This document shows, piece by piece, positions 59,391 to 64,000 of a DNA stretch of 64,000 nt. Made by a program: the position numbers and the translations under genes. The stretch is from Variovorax sp. EL159 (GTDB lineage Bacteria; Pseudomonadota; Gammaproteobacteria; Burkholderiales; Burkholderiaceae_C), in contig NZ_FMUJ01000005.1 of NCBI RefSeq assembly GCF_900100965.1, positions 496,001 to 560,000 on the forward strand, read 5' to 3'. How positions within the stretch are numbered: position 1 is the stretch's first letter; every line of letters begins with the position of its first letter. A model generated the notes under the pieces. The model saw nothing but the letters and a program-made list of their open reading frames with translations. It was not told the DNA's origin and ran no database searches.

Positions 59391-60431
59391 ATGGCTCATT
59401 CAATCTCCGCGTTCCGGTCGTTCCACGGCCGGCGCTGGCAACAACTCCTGGCGTCCGCGGCACTGCTCGCGGCCGCCACCTTCGCGTCGGCGGCCGAGCC
59501 CGCCAAGGACCATCCGCTGGTCGGGCGCTATGAAGGCTCGACGATGGACGCCTTCCAGGTCAAGAACTACGACGAGGTCGGCCTGCTGCGCGAACCGATC
59601 CAGACCTGGGGTGACCCGAAGCCCAAGCCCAACCTGCTGCGGGTCGCGGGCAAGGTCTCGCTCTACTACTACCACCTGCCCGAGGGCCGCTCGCTGCTCG
59701 AAGTGCAGCGCAACTACGAAGCGGGCCTGAAGGCCAAGGGCTTCCAGGTCATGTTCTCGTGCGGCACCAAGGACGGCAGCTGCTACAGGAAGGACCCGGA
59801 CAGGAGTGAGCCCAACACCGACGTCTCGGAACTGGCCACCGTCATCGACACGCCCGAGTGGCCGCTGATCGGCTACGGGCGCACCTACGTGAGCACCTAT
59901 TTCGAAAGCGACGGCCGTTACCTGCTGGCCCAGAACGACACGCCCAACGGCAAGGTCTACGCCAGCATCGCGTTCGCCGAAGGCAGCTTTCGCGGCAGCT
60001 TCGCGCTGGTGCGCGTCGTCGAGACCAAGGCGATGGAAACCGACAAGATCGTCTTCGTCGATGCGTCGGCCATGCAGAAGAGCCTGCAGGAAACCGGCCG
60101 CATCAGCCTCTACGGCATTCACTTCGATCTGGACAAGGACAGCATCAAGCCCGACTCGCAACCCACGCTCGACGAGATCGCCAAGCTGATGCGCAACAAC
60201 CCGCAGTTGCGCGTGCAGGTGGTGGGCCACACCGACGCGCAGGGCGAGGAGCCGCACAACGCCGACCTGTCGCGCCGGCGCAGCGTGTCGGTCATCGCGG
60301 CGCTGGCCAAGACGGGGCTCGATGCGCGCCGCTTCACCTCGCGCGGCGCGGGCTCGAAGGAGCCGGTCGCGCCCAACACCAGCGAGGACGGCCGCGCGAA
60401 GAATCGCCGCGTGGAATTGCTGCGTCTGTAA
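59391..60431 (+). CDS. OmpA-family protein with N-terminal DUF4892-like region
   Basis: ATG 59391, 346 residues. A signal peptide (core ASAALLAAATFASAA, cut near 34) precedes an N-terminal domain (DHPLVGRYEGSTMDAFQVKNY...; resembles DUF4892) and a C-terminal OmpA-like peptidoglycan-binding domain at about 225-345: GIHFDLDKDSIKPDSQPTLDEI, VVGHTDAQG, NADLSRRRSVSV, GAGSKEPVAPN. It likely links the outer membrane to the wall. It precedes the giant CapA fusion by 66 bases and may belong with it. Confidence 0.86.
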   Translation: MAHSISAFRSFHGRRWQQLLASAALLAAATFASAAEPAKDHPLVGRYEGSTMDAFQVKNYDEVGLLREPIQTWGDPKPKPNLLRVAGKVSLYYYHLPEGRSLLEVQRNYEAGLKAKGFQVMFSCGTKDGSCYRKDPDRSEPNTDVSELATVIDTPEWPLIGYGRTYVSTYFESDGRYLLAQNDTPNGKVYASIAFAEGSFRGSFALVRVVETKAMETDKIVFVDASAMQKSLQETGRISLYGIHFDLDKDSIKPDSQPTLDEIAKLMRNNPQLRVQVVGHTDAQGEEPHNADLSRRRSVSVIAALAKTGLDARRFTSRGAGSKEPVAPNTSEDGRAKNRRVELLRL

Positions 60432-60458
60432 GGCGCGCGCACTCATGGATTGCCGGGG

Positions 60459-60483
60459 TGACAGGCCACGCGGCGGCCTGTCA
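60459..60483. terminator. hairpin between the OmpA-family gene and the CapA fusion gene
   Basis: TGACAGGCC and GGCCTGTCA, perfect 9-bp arms around a 7-base loop, 28 bases after the OmpA stop. Weak T content follows; it may attenuate read-through or be an mRNA processing site. Confidence 0.4.
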
Positions 60484-60497
60484 TCATTCGCGGCTGC

Positions 60498-63400
60498 ATG
60501 AACCAAGATCCGCATTCCCTCACCGATCTGTTGAACCGCGCCAGGCAGGCACTGGCGGACCCGCAGGGTGCTGCATTGCCTGCTGTGTCGCCCGCCACCG
60601 AAGAGGCCGGTTGCGTGGTCTTCTTCGCCATCGGCGAAGGCGGCAGCCGGGCCCGCGTGGCATCGGGCCGGGGGGTGGACATCGAGGCGGCATGGCACGC
60701 GGCCAGCGGCGCGATCGCGGCGCTGGCCAGGCGCACCGAATACCCGGCGCAGCGCCTGCGCGCGGAGCTGGTCGATCGGGTCGAGGCCATGACCTGGGGC
60801 GCGCTCAAGGCGAAGTTGGCGCAAACCAAGCGCAACTATTTCAACCTGGGCATTGCCTTCGATGCGAAGTTCGACGTCGCGCTGCTCGCGCAGGAAATGC
60901 ACGGCGGCGCGATCCTCTACAACGGCGACGTCGACCACGCCGAACCCAACACCGGCAACCTGCACCTGCACACCCAGCGCCGCTTCGGCCGCGAGATCGA
61001 CTTTCCGGTGGACGACGCCGCGCCGGTCTGGTGCTTCACCACCCGGGCCGTGTACGTGGACGCCGAAGGTGCGTGGCCGATCACCGCCGAAGGGCAGGCG
61101 GCCGGCCTGCGCGCGCTGCCCGACTGGAACGCACGGCTGATCCGCGGCCTGGTCGACGACGCCAGCGACTACCTTGCCGAACAGGTCAAGCCCACGGGCG
61201 AGTTCCACTACGGCTGGTTTCCCTGTTTCGACCGCGCCATTCCCACTTACAACACACTGCGCCATGCCAGCTCCACCTACGCGATGCTGGAGGCCTGGGA
61301 GCTCACGCGCAGCGCAACGCAGAAGGCCGCCATCGACCGCTCGCTGGCCTTCCTGGCGACCAACCTCATCCGGCCGGCCAACCTGCCCGACGGCACGCGC
61401 GCGGCCTACCTGCTGGACATCGGCAGCGAGATCAAGCTCGGCGGCAGCGCGGTCTGCCTGCTCGCCTTCGTCAAGTACACCGAGCTGACCGGCGACCAGC
61501 GCTACCTGCCGCTGATGACGCAGATCGCGCTGGGCATCCGCCACATGCAAGACCCGCAGACCGGCAGCTTCGTGCACGTGCTCAATGCGCCGGGGCTCGA
61601 CGTCAAGGACAAGTTCCGCGTCATCTACTACGACGGCGAGGCCGCCTTCGGCCTCATGCGCCTGTATGGCCTCACGCGCGACGCGCGCTGGCTCGCGGTG
61701 GTCGAGAAGGCCTTCGAGCATTTCATCGCCGCCGAGCACTGGCGCGCGCACGACCACTGGCTGAGCTACTGCGTCAACGAACTCACGCGCTATCGGCCCG
61801 AGACGCGCTACTACCAGTTCGGCCTGAAGAACGCGGCCGGCTACCTCGACTTCGTGCTGGAGCGCATCACCACCTTTCCGACGCTGCTCGAACTGATGAT
61901 GGCCGCGCGCGACATGGTGCTGCGGCTGGAGGCCGACCCGGTGCTGCGCCCGCTGCTGGCCGAGCTCGACCGCGACAAGTTCGACCGCGCGCTGGAGTAC
62001 CGCGCGCGCTACCTCGCCAACGGCCACTTCTGGCCCGAGCTGGCGATGTTCTTCCGCAACCCCGATCGCATCGCCGGCTCGTTCTTCATCAAGCACCACA
62101 GCTTTCGCGTGCGCATCGACGACGTGGAGCACTACCTCTCGGGCTACGTGGCCTACCACCGGATGCTGACCGCGCGCGAAGCGCGGCAGGCGGAACTGGC
62201 GAGCCTGCCGGCGGCAGCGCAGGCAGTGGCACCGGCGGGACCCACGGCATCCACGGGCGTGGTCGCGTGGGGCGGCGACGTGAACCTCGGGCGCCGCCAG
62301 CACTACCGCATGCGCGAGCTGGGCGGGGCGCACAAGATGCTCGGCGACATCGCCGCGCTGCGCGATGCCGACCTGCGCATCGTCAACCTCGAATGCGTGG
62401 TCGCCACCACCGGCGAGCAGGGCGTCGAGAAGGGCGAGGCCGGCCCCTACTACTACCGGGCCCGGCCCGAAATGCTCGCGGTGCTGACCGAGGCGGGCAT
62501 CGGCATGGTCGCCACTGCCAACAACCACAGCGGCGACTACGGCGCCGATGCGCTCATGGAGCAGCAGGGCCTGCTGAATGCCGCGGGCATTGCCCACGCA
62601 GGCACCGGCAGCACCTTCGAAGCCGCGCTGCGCCCCGCCTTCCGGCGCGCGGGCGGCGTGCGCGTGGCGCTGTTCTCGCTCGACGCGACGCAGCCGCACT
62701 TCGCGGCCGGCGCCGAGCGCGCCGGTGCCGCGTGGCTGTCGCTCGACGACGCAGCCGCGTGGAAGGCCACCCTCGCGCCACGCATCGAAGCCGCGCGCCG
62801 CGAGGCCGACGTGGTGCTGGTGGCGGTGCACTGGGGCGCCAACCTGGAGTCCGCGCCGTCCGCGGCCGAGATCGCCGTGGGCCACGCCATCGTCGATGCG
62901 GGTGCCGACGCGGTGCTCGGCACTTCGGCGCACGTGCTGCAGGGCATCGAGACGTATCGCGGCCGGCCGATCCTGCACGACGCGGGCGACCTGCTGTTCG
63001 ACTCCATCCGCAACGACTTCGCACCCTCCGGCGTGTTCTCGCTGACGCTGGGCTTGCGCGGCGTCGAGCAGGTGATGTTCACGCCGGTCGGCGTCGGTTT
63101 CGGTTTCTCGAAGCAGCTTGAAGGCGAGCAGGCGCAGGCCGCGAGCGCGCGCTTCGCCGAGCAGTGCCGCGCGCTCGGCACCGAGATGACGCCTGTGCCC
63201 GGCGGCCGTTGCGCCGTGCGCCTGTCGCCACCCGAGCGGCCGGCCTTCGCGCAGGAGATGGCGGCGCCACCGGCCGACCGCCTGCCTCCCATCGTCGGCC
63301 CCGTGCGTGCACCGCGCCCCGAATGGCTGGTCGATGCCGTGCCGGTCGATGCGCAGATGCCGCCGCTGCAGATGGGTCCGCTGCGCCTGCTCGGCCTGCG

Positions 63401-64000
63401 TTGCGCGCCACGGCAGATCGTCGGGCGCCGCATGCTGTGGGTCGAGTCTTTCTGGACCGTCGATGCGCCCGTGGCCGCCGACCTGCGCCTGCACTTCCGT
63501 GCCGTGCCGGCGCGCAGCACCACCATGCCGCCCTGGGGCGAAGGCATGGACCACGACCCCTGCGACTGGATGTGGCCCACCAGCCGCTGGGAGCCCGGCC
63601 GCATCTACCGCGACCGCTACGGCCTGCGCCCGCCGCGCCCCGGCCTGCTCGAAAGCGATGTGATGCGGCTCGAAGTGCGCGTGCGCGGCGACCTGCCCGA
63701 TCTGCCGCCAGCGCGCCGGCTGGCCGTGTGGTGCGGCCTGCGCGTGCCGGACTTTCCCACGCCCTTGCCCGATCGCCCGGCGCCCGTGCTCGCTGCATTG
63801 CGCCCCGGTGCCGGGCCCCACCCGTCGCCACTGTGGACGGCCGAGCAACTGCAGGAGGTGACAGGCGGCCATTGGCTGGTCGCGCCACCGGCGGGCTGGT
63901 CCGTCAACTCGGTGGTGCGCGGCTCGAGCCATCTGACGATGCTGCCCGGCCCCGCGCTCTTCGTCGCCTCCGACTTCCGCACGCTGGCCGTGCACGAGGC
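60498..64000 (+). CDS. giant multidomain protein with CapA/PgsA-type domain and start of a Mur-ligase-like domain, 3' end beyond window
   Basis: The frame is open from ATG 60498 to the end (1167 codons). No signal peptide. Residues 1-200: unknown, with an early FFAIGEGGSRARVASG strand-like block. About 210-560: helical pairs (RHASSTYAMLEAWELT, LGGSAVCLLAFVKYTELTGD, YYDGEAAFGLMRLYGL), an (alpha/alpha)-toroid-like pattern. About 586-860: PGA_cap (CapA/PgsA) domain with AWGGDVNLGR, NLECVV, TANNHSGDYG, VAVHWGAN and HDAGDLLFD. About 900-1110: beta-rich region (WPTSRWEPGRIYRDRY). From about 1120: WTAEQLQEVTGGHW, then PGPALFVASDF, as at the start of MurE/MurF ligases. CapA-type and Mur-ligase-type (CapB/PgsB) proteins are separate subunits in poly-gamma-glutamate synthesis; here they appear fused. 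The product is unknown. Confidence 0.75.
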   Translation, partial: MNQDPHSLTDLLNRARQALADPQGAALPAVSPATEEAGCVVFFAIGEGGSRARVASGRGVDIEAAWHAASGAIAALARRTEYPAQRLRAELVDRVEAMTWGALKAKLAQTKRNYFNLGIAFDAKFDVALLAQEMHGGAILYNGDVDHAEPNTGNLHLHTQRRFGREIDFPVDDAAPVWCFTTRAVYVDAEGAWPITAEGQAAGLRALPDWNARLIRGLVDDASDYLAEQVKPTGEFHYGWFPCFDRAIPTYNTLRHASSTYAMLEAWELTRSATQKAAIDRSLAFLATNLIRPANLPDGTRAAYLLDIGSEIKLGGSAVCLLAFVKYTELTGDQRYLPLMTQIALGIRHMQDPQTGSFVHVLNAPGLDVKDKFRVIYYDGEAAFGLMRLYGLTRDARWLAVVEKAFEHFIAAEHWRAHDHWLSYCVNELTRYRPETRYYQFGLKNAAGYLDFVLERITTFPTLLELMMAARDMVLRLEADPVLRPLLAELDRDKFDRALEYRARYLANGHFWPELAMFFRNPDRIAGSFFIKHHSFRVRIDDVEHYLSGYVAYHRMLTAREARQAELASLPAAAQAVAPAGPTASTGVVAWGGDVNLGRRQHYRMRELGGAHKMLGDIAALRDADLRIVNLECVVATTGEQGVEKGEAGPYYYRARPEMLAVLTEAGIGMVATANNHSGDYGADALMEQQGLLNAAGIAHAGTGSTFEAALRPAFRRAGGVRVALFSLDATQPHFAAGAERAGAAWLSLDDAAAWKATLAPRIEAARREADVVLVAVHWGANLESAPSAAEIAVGHAIVDAGADAVLGTSAHVLQGIETYRGRPILHDAGDLLFDSIRNDFAPSGVFSLTLGLRGVEQVMFTPVGVGFGFSKQLEGEQAQAASARFAEQCRALGTEMTPVPGGRCAVRLSPPERPAFAQEMAAPPADRLPPIVGPVRAPRPEWLVDAVPVDAQMPPLQMGPLRLLGLRCAPRQIVGRRMLWVESFWTVDAPVAADLRLHFRAVPARSTTMPPWGEGMDHDPCDWMWPTSRWEPGRIYRDRYGLRPPRPGLLESDVMRLEVRVRGDLPDLPPARRLAVWCGLRVPDFPTPLPDRPAPVLAALRPGAGPHPSPLWTAEQLQEVTGGHWLVAPPAGWSVNSVVRGSSHLTMLPGPALFVASDFRTLAVHE

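Noticed and set aside
59400..63995. Very long open frame (over 1500 codons) on the minus strand opposite the OmpA-family and CapA-fusion genes
   Set aside because: It mirrors codons of the two real genes; its residues are Arg/His/Gly-rich and show no domain. GC-rich coding DNA commonly leaves the antisense frame open.
1..64000. tRNA, rRNA, tmRNA, transposase or phage genes
   Set aside because: I looked for cloverleaf-like segments, conserved rRNA stretches and DDE-type transposase frames and found none.

Overview
The window reads as a chromosome segment of a GC-rich betaproteobacterium of the Comamonadaceae, most like Variovorax. This rests on codon use, on many LysR-type regulators paired with transporters, on the ttcA-folB-folM-like/MidA-like methyltransferase cluster, on DUF2917, DUF4136 and DUF6279 proteins, and on a ureide cluster with a type-B-like PutA nearby. 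I see no rRNA, tRNA, CRISPR array, prophage or transposase. Nearly all of it is coding; the only gene-free stretch over 300 bases is 6920-7862.

Left end (1-2060): a visibly AT-richer patch with a truncated AzlC-type amino-acid exporter, a 2-oxoglutarate/Fe(II) oxygenase and a Crp/Fnr regulator on the minus strand, which looks acquired. 2272-6919: housekeeping genes (histidine phosphatase, DUF4136 lipoprotein, ttcA, folB, pteridine-reductase-like SDR, divergent MidA-like methyltransferase). 6973-7703: two ~255-bp copies of a dispersed repeat facing each other. 7863-11719: a taurine/sulfonate-type operon (dioxygenase, binding protein, ATPase, permease) carrying two copies of a palindromic C/G-rich repeat, one read in frame as the N-terminus of the ATPase.

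11891-19801: hisN-like phosphatase, DUF2905, ROK kinase, a TM2-TPR protein with a DUF1877 protein, a MocR regulator with a direct-repeat operator, DUF2917, and an MFS/LysR pair. 19809-25224: otsB-GH15-otsA trehalose operon with ATGA overlaps, then cca. 25299-35442: ompW behind a 30-bp perfect palindrome, GST, lytic transglycosylase, 5-formyl-THF cyclo-ligase, LysR, a second DUF2917, a BLUF photoreceptor divergent from an FNR-like regulator, a DUF6279 lipoprotein and glmU with overlapping start codons, and an Lrp regulator. 35580-42765: glmS, small membrane protein, LysR/MFS pair, and a TetR/CocE-hydrolase pair with two matched operators.

42799-48268: purine (urate) catabolism, with guanine deaminase-like enzyme, cytosolic and Tat-exported 5-hydroxyisourate hydrolases, OHCU decarboxylase, MFS transporter and divergent LysR, followed by a CMD protein. 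48296-59176: putA, secreted hydrolase, XRE-cupin regulator with a self-operator-like inverted repeat, GNAT, methyltransferase, DUF2147, and an OYE/EamA pair divergent from LysR. 59391-64000: an OmpA-family protein behind a strong 5' hairpin, then the start of a giant fusion protein (toroid-like region, CapA/PgsA phosphoesterase-like domain, beta-rich region, start of a Mur-ligase-like domain). It runs off the window and is the best candidate for an undescribed system, possibly for poly-amino-acid or envelope polymer synthesis.
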